From: Lawsonibacter sp.
Lineage (GTDB): Bacteria > Bacillota > Clostridia > Oscillospirales > Oscillospiraceae
Assembly (NCBI GenBank): GCA_022798855.1
Contig: JAAWNI010000007.1
Span: 1 to 24,904, forward strand
Direction of reading: 5' to 3'
DNA length: 24,904 nt
Position 1 is the first letter of the stretch; every line of letters starts with the position of its first letter. The notes under the pieces are model-generated. The model was not told where the DNA came from, searched no databases, and saw nothing but the letters and a program-made list of their open reading frames with translations. Below are positions 12,801-19,137 of the stretch, piece by piece. Position numbers and translations under genes: made by a program.

Positions 12801-14888
12801 GCCAACGCTCAGACCAAGTGCCTGAACGTGACGGAGCTCTCCACCCCCACCGTGCTGCTGTCCCTCCCCGCCGCCGCCGTGCTGGGGGCCAACAGCGCCG
12901 GACGGGACGCCAAGGTGGAAAACCTGTATCAGAACGTGCTGGCCTGGGAGGACATCATGCACATCTGCAAGACCACCCAGGGCATCAACAACACCTATGA
13001 CAAGAACGACATGACCTCCCGCCAGAACATCCGGTGCATGCAGATGTTCGCCGGAGCCTTCATGTACGCGGCTGGGAACCACATCGGCATCGGCTACGGC
13101 TCCTGCGCCGGCGTGGCCAGCGGCCTGCCCATTGACAAGCTCCCCGCCGGGGCCACCGCCAACGACCTCTTTGGCTGGGGCATCGCCCACGAGATCGGCC
13201 ACAACATGGATAAGCTGGGCCGGGCGGAGATCACCAACAACATCTACTCCATCATGGTCCAGACCTTCGACGGGAAGGACAACACCTTTACCTCCCGCCT
13301 GGAGGGCAGCGGCAAGTACCCCGCCATCTTCACCAAGACCGCCCAGAGCCAGCCCGGCGAGTCCAACAACGTGTTTGTCCAGCTGGGCATGTACTGGCAG
13401 CTCCATCTGGCCTACGACGGGGCAAAGGACGATGCCCACGGCCCCATGTGGTTCTACAACCAGTTCTTCCAGGACTGGAAGGCGGGCACCTACACCAAGG
13501 GCTTCACCGGCCTGAGCTACGACGACAAGGTGGCCCTCACCGCCGCAGGGGTGGTCCAGAAGAACCTGACCGAGTTCTTTGAGCGTTGGGGCATGTCCCT
13601 CAGCACCGCTGCAAAGGAGAAGCTGAAAACCTACACAGATAAGGAGGGCCGCGCCCTCTGGTATCTCAGCGACCAGAGCCGCCGGGAGCGTTTGGCGGGG
13701 GCCGCCGCCGCCACAGGCACCCTCACCGCCGCCGCCCAGCTGAAAGGCGGCAACGCCATTGAGATCACCATCACCCCCGCCATCACCGGCAAGGTCCAGG
13801 GCTACGAGATCATCCGCAACGGCAAATCCGTCGCCTTTGTCCTCCCCGGAACAGACAACGTGGTCCGCTATGAGGATGTGATCGGCTCGGGCAACCACCG
13901 TACTTACAGCTATCAGGTGGCCGCCTACGACATCCTGGGCAACAAGATCGGCTCCGCCGACGCCGGCGAGGTCCGGGTGGCCTATGACAAGCTGGTGGAC
14001 CCCTCCGCCTACAAACTGACCCGCAGCGGCGGCACCGCCACCTTCCAGTTCACCGAGCCCACCTCCATCTCCGGCCTGAAGCTCATCGGGGAGAAGCGCC
14101 CCACCAGTGGGGGCTATGAGGTCACCATCGCGGCCAAATTCACCGACGAGGACAAGAAGCCGGTGGAGAAGGCCGTCACCGCCCGTACCGGCTCCTTCGA
14201 CGCCGGCAACCAGGCGGTGGACGACAAGAACAGCTACCTCACCTACTTCCAGAAGCCCGGGGCCGGCTCTGACGACACCCGCATCTGGACCTACGACGCC
14301 AAGACCCTCACCGTAACCGGCATCCCGGAGGGCATGGCCGACAGCGACATCCGGCTGGTCAGCTACGCCGGAGACGACATTGCCTTCTGGGAAGCGGGCG
14401 CTGTGGGCCGGCTGTCCGCTGACTACCGGTACGGCGATGGGGCTGGCGACATCATCCCCAAGGACACCCTGGTGATTGTTGGCACCTACCGGGGCGACCC
14501 CAAGTTCAACATCGTAAAGGTGAAGGGCCTGTTCACCAAGACCACAGACAAAGGGGAGCAGACCACCGATGAGCGGTATCTGGACGGCGAAGCCATCATG
14601 TTCGCCGAGATCCCGGCTGACAACCAGGTGAGCGATATCAGCGACGGCCTGTTCATCTTTGTCCCCAACATCCAGAATGAAGCGGAGCTGCAGAAGACGG
14701 AGGGCGGTGAGACGGTGAACCGCTGCGACGGCGTCAACCTCCTGCCCAGCCAGATGAAGGCGGTGCTCTCCCGCACCGACCTGCCCGACGCGGCGGACTC
14801 CCAGCGGGTGACGGCGGAGACGCTGTGGATGCCCTCCCCCGGCGGAGTGGACCTGCCCCTCATCGTATTGGAGGTCGATAACGGATGA
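9888..14888 (+). CDS. secreted dockerin-containing M60-family (enhancin-like) metallopeptidase
   Basis: The 1666-aa product is probably exported and acts outside the cell on glycoproteins such as mucins, the usual targets of M60 peptidases. Domains in order: a signal peptide (1-27), and a dockerin-like EF-hand pair (about 150-210; DFDGNGKVDAQD at 157-168, DLNGDGRIDIVD at 188-199). Next come a beta-sandwich-like region (220-375), two FN3 domains (about 380-470 and 475-565) and an F5/8C-like carbohydrate-binding module (about 585-745). The M60 core (about 820-1215) has the zinc site HEIGH at 1101-1105 and Glu1114. A third FN3-like domain (about 1277-1370) and an unassigned C-terminal part follow. 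The dockerin is N-terminal, which is unusual. ATG 9888 follows a GGGAGG-type site and starts the signal peptide. It overlaps the SLH-protein gene by 4 bp (ATGA). Confidence 0.92.
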   Translation: MKTHKRISAALLAASMALSMLAPAGAAERAGTATGQLQATVRIDYSQSIAELRERNLQAELLQGSASLGKVSLTEPKQNQLAGCTAQVSLRDRLGGEHMGTADPGALDLTVTGLPQGDYTLQFTGEGYARYNVPFTIESYSRYIEVGTGDGTFALGDFDGNGKVDAQDREALSGALGSASQSDLDKYDLNGDGRIDIVDLAYVNHNVNTPAGSPTMLETVCVGVQVDSAKAAQELANANTTATGSLEGLFQSGGSVDFKNTAGRGTVLIPIPLNGTVDAENLQITTPDTGNGSIQAGTVEVEYEGGSISRTFSFGSSRYANIHAISPNPGQNVITIPLGKRVAVKKITITVTKTEGGESATVESIRFLKDIVPEGLTEPNSLVKNLSATPGDGQVSLKWNELPNVSGYRVDYWEKDKEGARRQLNVDVNKAQITGLDNLKTYCFTATPTDGGWQGQTCAPVEATPQPAKAPSAPDMVNVSSLDGQLGVSWKKGENAVWYEVYYTDQANAPTSSYQKAGERVAATNLTIPNLANGTTYYIYVVAGNDAGRSGPSRISEGTPKATDYSRPEGIPTEGILEAEGIERVWLADSGNVSPSSYSSAQPFKPENMYDGDLRTHWTSQGWDDGNWARSKQIFASFAEPVDISSVIWVPRLDGDYAGNLRLYTVTVWRQGDDLKGPGTLVSPDPRRGGSASDHNTWLNVGNNPSVTKFAVLPFEPTTGVVQVSITIEQAGYSAVSLSELMFMKYDPAHSLPDNIAALFTDGLRTRLADGVDQADIDALKARLESDEVNYYLNPETLADELALAQELLDTQRTSGVVLTGIQSRSSGADSAKYGQGGSDLQPLGAAAKAGQEITVYAAGIPDGEKVAVYATQFNAEASTWRAQVGELANGRNILTVPTIGSQSTERGGSLYLAYSGASPENIQLHVRRAVDIPVLELSDWYSLNEDARKDRIGAYVDELTAYVDAQNITSANAQTKCLNVTELSTPTVLLSLPAAAVLGANSAGRDAKVENLYQNVLAWEDIMHICKTTQGINNTYDKNDMTSRQNIRCMQMFAGAFMYAAGNHIGIGYGSCAGVASGLPIDKLPAGATANDLFGWGIAHEIGHNMDKLGRAEITNNIYSIMVQTFDGKDNTFTSRLEGSGKYPAIFTKTAQSQPGESNNVFVQLGMYWQLHLAYDGAKDDAHGPMWFYNQFFQDWKAGTYTKGFTGLSYDDKVALTAAGVVQKNLTEFFERWGMSLSTAAKEKLKTYTDKEGRALWYLSDQSRRERLAGAAAATGTLTAAAQLKGGNAIEITITPAITGKVQGYEIIRNGKSVAFVLPGTDNVVRYEDVIGSGNHRTYSYQVAAYDILGNKIGSADAGEVRVAYDKLVDPSAYKLTRSGGTATFQFTEPTSISGLKLIGEKRPTSGGYEVTIAAKFTDEDKKPVEKAVTARTGSFDAGNQAVDDKNSYLTYFQKPGAGSDDTRIWTYDAKTLTVTGIPEGMADSDIRLVSYAGDDIAFWEAGAVGRLSADYRYGDGAGDIIPKDTLVIVGTYRGDPKFNIVKVKGLFTKTTDKGEQTTDERYLDGEAIMFAEIPADNQVSDISDGLFIFVPNIQNEAELQKTEGGETVNRCDGVNLLPSQMKAVLSRTDLPDAADSQRVTAETLWMPSPGGVDLPLIVLEVDNG

Positions 14889-16201
14889 AAAAAACACTTG
14901 CTTTTCTGACCTCCCTGGCTCTGGCCGCCGCCCTGATGTGCCCCATGGCTTCGGCGGCGCCGGGCAGCTCCCTGCTCTGGCTCCAGGACAACAGCGGCTC
15001 GGGCCAGGCCCAGCTCACCCTGCAAAACCTGGGCAGCCAGCAGGTCAACAGCGTCCAGCTTGAGCTCACCCTGGATGGCAGCTACCCCAACGCCGGCTTC
15101 TCCGGCGGCAGCGGCGGCGGGAAGTACAGCCACTGTAAGGTGGACGCTTCCGGCGGCAAGACCACCGTCACCATCTATATCGACTCTGTGAAAACCCTCA
15201 ACCAGGGCGGCTCCGCCCCCTTGGGCACCCTGACGCTGGGGGGCGGCGGCACCGCCCCCAGCTCCGTCCGGCTGACCGTGCTGGACCACGGGCTGAGCGC
15301 CAGCGGCTCGGCCAGCAGCGTCCCCGTCCAGGTCGGCTCCACCTCCTCCCCCGGCGGAAACGGCGGCGGGGGAGGGGGCTCCTCCTCCTCTGAATACTCC
15401 GTCCGGGTGGCCAGCGTAAAGCACGGCTCCATCACGGTCCGGCCCAGCGGCGCAGAGCGGGGGGAGGCGGTAACTATCACCACCCGGCCGGACAAGGGCT
15501 ACACCCTGTCCGAGCTGACCGCCACGGCCAACGGCCGGAAGCTCACCCTCACCGACAAGGGGGGCGGGGTCTATACCTTCACCATGCCCGGCTCGTCCGT
15601 GGAGGTGCGGGGTTCCTTTGCCGCCGGCGGCTCCACCCCCGCCGAGCTGCCCTTCACCGACGTGGCCAAAAATATCTGGTACTACGACGCCGTGGCATAC
15701 GTCTATGAAAATGGCCTGATGGCGGGCACCAGCGGCGACACCTTCGCCCCCGATCTGTCCACCAGCCGGGGCATGATCGTCACCATCCTGTACCGGCTGG
15801 CCGGCTCCCCCGCCGCCGGAGCCCCCAGCTTCCCCGACGTGCCCGCCAATCAGTACTACTCCAACGCGGTGGCCTGGGCCGCCGCCAACGGGGTGGTCAG
15901 CGGCTACGATGACGGCCGGTTCGGCCCCAACGACTCCATTACCAGGGAGCAGATGACCCTGATCCTCCAGGGCTTCGCCCGGCTCCAGGGCCGGGACGTG
16001 GGCGCCCGGGCGGACCTGTCCGTCTATGAGGACGCAGGGAGCATCAGTGGTTACGCCCTGGAGTCCATGCGGTGGGCCCGGTCCGTGGGGCTCATCAGCG
16101 GCACCAGCCCCACCACCCTGAGCCCCGCCGGCACCACCACCCGGGCGCAGGCGGCGGTCATCTTCCGGAGCTTCTGCGAAAGCGCGGCCCTCGGCGGATG
16201 A
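14885..16201 (+). CDS. SLH-domain cell-surface protein with cohesin-like N-terminal domain
   Basis: The 438-aa product begins with a signal peptide cut near residue 25 (ASAAPG). Residues about 27-152 have a beta-strand pattern reminiscent of a cohesin or related carrier fold (QAQLTLQNLG, VNSVQLELTLDG, KTTVTIYIDS, LGTLTLGG). A Gly/Ser linker follows, then an InlB-B/Flg_new-type repeat (about 170-247, KHGSITVRPSGAERGEAVTI...MPGSSVEV). Three SLH repeats (about 255-435, such as FTDVAKNIWYYDAVAYVYENGLMAG and FPDVPANQYYSNAVAW) attach proteins to the cell-wall polymer. The start overlaps the peptidase stop, with GGAGG (14870-14874) upstream. With a dockerin-bearing enzyme directly before it, an anchoring-scaffold role is attractive. 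SLH is certain; cohesin is tentative. Confidence 0.9.
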   Translation: MKKTLAFLTSLALAAALMCPMASAAPGSSLLWLQDNSGSGQAQLTLQNLGSQQVNSVQLELTLDGSYPNAGFSGGSGGGKYSHCKVDASGGKTTVTIYIDSVKTLNQGGSAPLGTLTLGGGGTAPSSVRLTVLDHGLSASGSASSVPVQVGSTSSPGGNGGGGGGSSSSEYSVRVASVKHGSITVRPSGAERGEAVTITTRPDKGYTLSELTATANGRKLTLTDKGGGVYTFTMPGSSVEVRGSFAAGGSTPAELPFTDVAKNIWYYDAVAYVYENGLMAGTSGDTFAPDLSTSRGMIVTILYRLAGSPAAGAPSFPDVPANQYYSNAVAWAAANGVVSGYDDGRFGPNDSITREQMTLILQGFARLQGRDVGARADLSVYEDAGSISGYALESMRWARSVGLISGTSPTTLSPAGTTTRAQAAVIFRSFCESAALGG

Positions 16202-16220
16202 CGAAAACCCGCCCCGATAG

Positions 16221-16263
16221 AAAAAAGCCTGCGTGCGGCCTTTGGCCGCACGCAGGCTTTTCC
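16221..16263. terminator. strong bidirectional rho-independent terminator
   Basis: AAAAGCCTGCGTGCGGCC (16223-16240), loop TTT, and the perfect complement (16244-16261) form an 18-bp stem flanked by A and T runs on both sides. It ends the SLH operon on the plus strand and the glycosylase gene on the minus strand. Confidence 0.93.
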
Positions 16264-16268
16264 ATGCT

Positions 16269-16868
16269 CTATTCCGTCCAAAACCGCCAGGGGAAGTCCA
16301 CCGCCTCCTGGGCGTAGTCTATCCCGATCCGCTTCCCCACGCGGACCTCCGACGGGTCCGGGGGGCTCCCCGCCCGGACGTACAGCCCGGCCGCCCCGGT
16401 GAGGTCAAGGCCATTCTCCCTCCGGGTGAGGTCCAGCCCGGCGCACAGCTTGCCAGGGCCGTTGAGGAAGTTTTTCCTCTGGTAAGGGGACATATCTTTT
16501 ATCTTGCGTCCGAAACGTTTTTTTGCTATAATATCCCCGTTTGCGACTGGAACCGCCCCCCGGATCAGGACGGCGGCGGGCTCCCCCTCCTCCTCGGTGA
16601 CAAAGTTGAGGCAGTGGTGCATGCCGTAGATCAGATAGATGTACGCCGTCCCCGGCGGGGCGTAGAGGGTTTCGGTGCGGGGGGTGCGCCGGCCGCCGTA
16701 GGCGTGGCAGGCCTTGTCCAGCCGGCCGATGTAGGCTTCCGTCTCGGTGATCCGGCATACCAGCTGGGACCCGTCCTCCAGCACCCGGACAATGTCCCGG
16801 CCCAGAAGGTCCCGGGCCACGGCCAGGGTGTCCCGGCGGTAGAAATCTCGTGTAAGAATACTGTCCAT
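16269..16868 (-). CDS. DNA-3-methyladenine glycosylase (AAG/MPG family)
   Basis: This 199-aa enzyme flips out alkylated purines such as 3-methyladenine and cuts the glycosidic bond, starting base-excision repair. Family motifs are clear: ARDLLG near residue 18, ITETEAYIGRLDKACHAYGGRRTPRTETLY (40-69) with the catalytic Glu in ETEAY, GTAYIYLIYGMHHCLN (73-88), AVLIRGAVPV, and NGPGKLCAGLDLTRREN. The length is normal for bacterial members. ATG 16868 follows GGGAGG. A MITE (16886-17047) begins 17 bp upstream of the start, just behind the ribosome binding site, so transcription must come through or from that element. The gene ends at the shared terminator. Confidence 0.95.
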   Translation of the reverse strand: MDSILTRDFYRRDTLAVARDLLGRDIVRVLEDGSQLVCRITETEAYIGRLDKACHAYGGRRTPRTETLYAPPGTAYIYLIYGMHHCLNFVTEEEGEPAAVLIRGAVPVANGDIIAKKRFGRKIKDMSPYQRKNFLNGPGKLCAGLDLTRRENGLDLTGAAGLYVRAGSPPDPSEVRVGKRIGIDYAQEAVDFPWRFWTE

Positions 16869-16885
16869 TGTGGACCTCCCGTCTC

Positions 16886-17047
16886 AGAGCCTGTTTAGCA
16901 TCTCGACGTGTTTGGATTGGCGAGAGGATTTTTTGCCCCGCAAGGCAAAAATCCGCGGGCATCCTGACGGATGGCAAGGATTTTTAACGCAGTCAGGGCG
17001 GAAAATACGCCGCCAAGACTGGCGCGGGAAGATGCTAAACAGGCTCT
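16886..17047. mobile_element. 162-bp MITE-like element with perfect 18-bp terminal inverted repeats
   Basis: AGAGCCTGTTTAGCATCT (16886-16903) is repeated exactly inverted at 17030-17047. The interior has no convincing gene but carries a hairpin (TTTTTGCCCCGCAAGGCAAAAA). No transposase is inside, so it would be moved in trans. I see no clear target duplication. A related interior is found at 24702-24775. It separates the divergently transcribed glycosylase and EamA transporter genes and may supply their promoters. Confidence 0.8.
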
Positions 17048-17132
17048 CATTGCCCCATCGCGCGGGGCTGGCCGCTGCCGCCCCCCTATCCTACCATACC
17101 ACGCCTGAATTTTCAATCTGGAGTTGATGCCA

Positions 17133-18017
17133 ATGTCCCCTAAAACCATGCGCCTTCTGGCCAAGCCCATGCTCTTCGCCGCCGCCCTGATCTGGGGCAC
17201 CTCCTTTTTCATCATGAAAAACGCCCTGGACGTGATGCCGGTGTTTTTCCTGCTGGCCATCCGGTTCACCGCCGGGGCGGCGCTGCTGGCCCTGATCGCC
17301 TGGAAGCGGTGGCGGGCCTTTACCCCCGACTACCTGTGGCGGGGGGCGGTCATCGGGGGCTTTCTCTTCCTGGCCTACTCGGTGCAGACCTTCGGCCTGG
17401 CGCTGACCACCCCCTCCAAAAACGCCTTTTTGACGGCGGTGTACTGCGTCATCGTCCCCTTCCTCACCTGGGCGGTGGTGAAGACCCGGCCCGACCGGTA
17501 CAACATCGCCGCCGCCCTGCTGTGCGTCACCGGAGTGGGGCTGGTGTCCCTCACCGAGGGGCTGTCCATCAACGCCGGCGACCTGCTTACGCTGTGCTGC
17601 GCCCTCTTTTACGCCAGCCACATCGTGGCGGTGGCCAAGGTGTCCCCGGGGAAGGACATCACCCTGCTCACCATATTTCAGTTCGCCTTCGCCGCCCTCT
17701 ACGCCTGGGTCTGCGGGGCCCTCACCGAGTCCTTCCCCGCCGAAGCCCTGGCCGACCCGGCCCTCCTCCTGCCCATGGCCTACCTGTGCGTCATGGCCAC
17801 CACCGTGGCTCTGCTGTTTCAGAACGTGGGCCAGGTCTGGTCCGACCCCGCCTCCGCCTCGGTGATCCTGTCCCTGGAGTCGGTGTTCGGGGTGGCCTCC
17901 TCGGTGGCCTTCTACGGCGACCCGGTCACCGTCCGGCTGCTGGCCGGCTTCGCCCTCATCTTCGTGGCCGTGGTGTGCTCTGAAACCAAGTTCTCCTTCC
18001 TGCGCAAAAAGGCCTGA
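17133..18017 (+). CDS. DMT-superfamily transporter, EamA type
   Basis: This 294-aa inner membrane protein has ten hydrophobic segments in two EamA repeats. The first opens with LFAAALIWGTSFFIMKNAL and contains FFLLAIRFTAGAALLALIAW. The second begins about residue 150 (NAGDLLTLCCALFYASHIVAV) and ends with the family pattern QVWSDPASASVILSLESVFGVASSVAFYGD. EamA proteins export amino acids or other metabolites; the substrate cannot be read from sequence. Start choice: TGGAG (17119-17123) lies nine bases before ATG 17133 and only three before ATG 17127, so I favour 17133. It sits alone between the MITE and a terminator. Confidence 0.92.
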   Translation: MSPKTMRLLAKPMLFAAALIWGTSFFIMKNALDVMPVFFLLAIRFTAGAALLALIAWKRWRAFTPDYLWRGAVIGGFLFLAYSVQTFGLALTTPSKNAFLTAVYCVIVPFLTWAVVKTRPDRYNIAAALLCVTGVGLVSLTEGLSINAGDLLTLCCALFYASHIVAVAKVSPGKDITLLTIFQFAFAALYAWVCGALTESFPAEALADPALLLPMAYLCVMATTVALLFQNVGQVWSDPASASVILSLESVFGVASSVAFYGDPVTVRLLAGFALIFVAVVCSETKFSFLRKKA

Positions 18018-18054
18018 CTATAGGGCATATAGTTGACACACTTGAAAATCGGTA

Positions 18055-18094
18055 AAAAGCCGGGGCTGTCCCTTGGAACAGCCCCGGCTTTTTT
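18055..18094. terminator. bidirectional rho-independent terminator
   Basis: AAAAGCCGGGGCTGT (18055-18069) pairs with ACAGCCCCGGCTTTT (18078-18092), followed by more T. It serves the EamA transporter on the plus strand and the GntR gene on the minus strand. Confidence 0.9.
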
Positions 18095-18102
18095 GCCGCT
18101 GA

Positions 18103-18777
18103 TTATGGATTCAGATGGTTGACATACTCAATGGCGTCTTCAATTCCATAGCTGTTGTGCTCCTCAATGGCCTTTCTGGTGTACTCAAGGTCCTTGTTCT
18201 TGATGCCCAGAACGATGTGGTTGTGTACCAGCTTGGATTTTTCCGCGCGGGTGAACTCCCCCTCCTGGTGCTGGCCGAAGTAGATGATGTTGGCCAGCAG
18301 GACGCGCTGCCCCTGATTCTGCATGTAGATGTCATACAGCCGCTGATTATCGGCGATTTCCATTAAATAGCGCTTAAATTCCTCATCATTTTCCATTGGA
18401 AACACGTTGTTCGCCTTCTCCTCCAACACGCGCAGCTTGTGGTTCAGCTCTTCGGTGGGGGAGTTTTGAAGAAACCGGATCGCCCGGGCGGCCGCTTCCG
18501 TCTCCGTCATGATGGAGACGCTGAAAATCTCGTCAATGTCCTTGAGGGTGGGGGCGAACACGTAAAACCCCCGGGAGGAGGTGTTGGTGAGCAGCCCCTC
18601 TTTTACCAGCCTGCGGATGGCGTCTCGGATGGGTGTGCGGCTGATTTTAAACATGGCGGCAAGCTGGGAATCCACCAGCCGCTGTCCAGGCGGGAATTCC
18701 CGGCTGATGATTCTTTTCCGTATCTCGCCATAGGCAAGCTCATTTAGATTGGTACTTTCTAATACAACGGCATCCAA
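18103..18777 (-). CDS. GntR-family regulator with FCD domain
   Basis: The 224-aa product is a ligand-responsive repressor of the FadR/FCD type. The winged helix (about 10-75) has AYGEIRKRIISREFPPGQRL and the recognition helix SRTPIRDAIRRLVKEGLL. The all-helical FCD effector domain (about 80-215) normally binds a metal and a carboxylate through Asp, then His, His, His. Here Asp131 and histidines 185-187 and 207 are present, but the usual FH is Phe134-Lys135, so one ligand is lost. The target genes are not obvious: neither neighbour is a sugar or organic-acid enzyme. A promoter is visible at 18820-18848. The start at 18777 is the only reasonable one, although its GGGAG is 13 bases away. Confidence 0.92.
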   Translation of the reverse strand: MDAVVLESTNLNELAYGEIRKRIISREFPPGQRLVDSQLAAMFKISRTPIRDAIRRLVKEGLLTNTSSRGFYVFAPTLKDIDEIFSVSIMTETEAAARAIRFLQNSPTEELNHKLRVLEEKANNVFPMENDEEFKRYLMEIADNQRLYDIYMQNQGQRVLLANIIYFGQHQEGEFTRAEKSKLVHNHIVLGIKNKDLEYTRKAIEEHNSYGIEDAIEYVNHLNP

Positions 18778-18819
18778 ACAACAGCACTCCCAACACTTTT
18801 AACGGTATTTATATCCTCA

Positions 18820-18848
18820 ATTATAAGCGCTGCCAAAACAAAAGGCAA
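18820..18848 (-). promoter_or_regulatory. predicted sigma-A promoter of the GntR gene
   Basis: On the minus strand, TTGCCT (18843-18848), 17 bp, TATAAT (18820-18825), giving a leader of about 35 bases. A weak palindrome, GGTATTTATATCC (18804-18816), just downstream could be an autoregulatory site. Confidence 0.6.
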
Positions 18849-18894
18849 GTAGATTTTATTTTTAGGCGCTGTTTGAAAAATGGAAATGTGCCCG

Positions 18895-19076
18895 CCGCCC
18901 CTATAGGCCGCGCCCATTCTGATGACTGCGGTAAAACGCGTGGACGTTTCCTGGATGCGGGAGCGTCCAATTCGCAGATTTTTATGTAGGGGCGGACATT
19001 GTCCGCCCCTACAGAGTACGCCAATCCGCGTGAGCGCAATAAAATGCACGGTAGGACGCTTCCTGGATGCGGCCCA
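18895..19076. repeat. REP element pair with conserved tails (noncoding 18778-19137)
   Basis: This block fills most of the 360-bp gap between the GntR and metallophosphoesterase genes. A perfect REP palindrome at 18986-19012 has 12-bp arms GTAGGGGCGGAC / GTCCGCCCCTAC around loop ATT. A half palindrome (CCGCCCCTA, 18895-18903) lies before it. Each is followed by a similar tail of roughly 60 bp ending in a near-identical 19-mer: GGACGTTTCCTGGATGCGG (18942-18960) and GGACGCTTCCTGGATGCGG (19054-19072), 112 bp apart. The second tail ends where the next gene's promoter begins. No coding sequence is seen. Confidence 0.78.
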
Positions 19077-19077
19077 C

Positions 19078-19107
19078 TTGAATTCCACCCGCCTTTTGTG
19101 GTATGCT
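19078..19107 (+). promoter_or_regulatory. predicted promoter of the metallophosphoesterase operon
   Basis: TTGAAT (19078-19083), 18-bp spacer, TATGCT (19102-19107), about 30 bp before the start codon. It directly abuts the REP tail. Confidence 0.5.
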
Positions 19108-19137
19108 TAGGGCATCTTCATTGGGGAGGGAACCTTT

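Noticed and set aside
10080..14897. Antisense open frame of about 1605 codons opposite the M60 peptidase gene
   Set aside because: GC-rich third positions in the real gene remove stop codons from the opposite strand. The translation is low-complexity Gly/Val/His/Leu without motifs, and there is no ribosome binding site of note.
16233..16898. Plus-strand frame opposite the DNA glycosylase gene
   Set aside because: It crosses the terminator and mirrors the glycosylase gene, whose motifs are clear.
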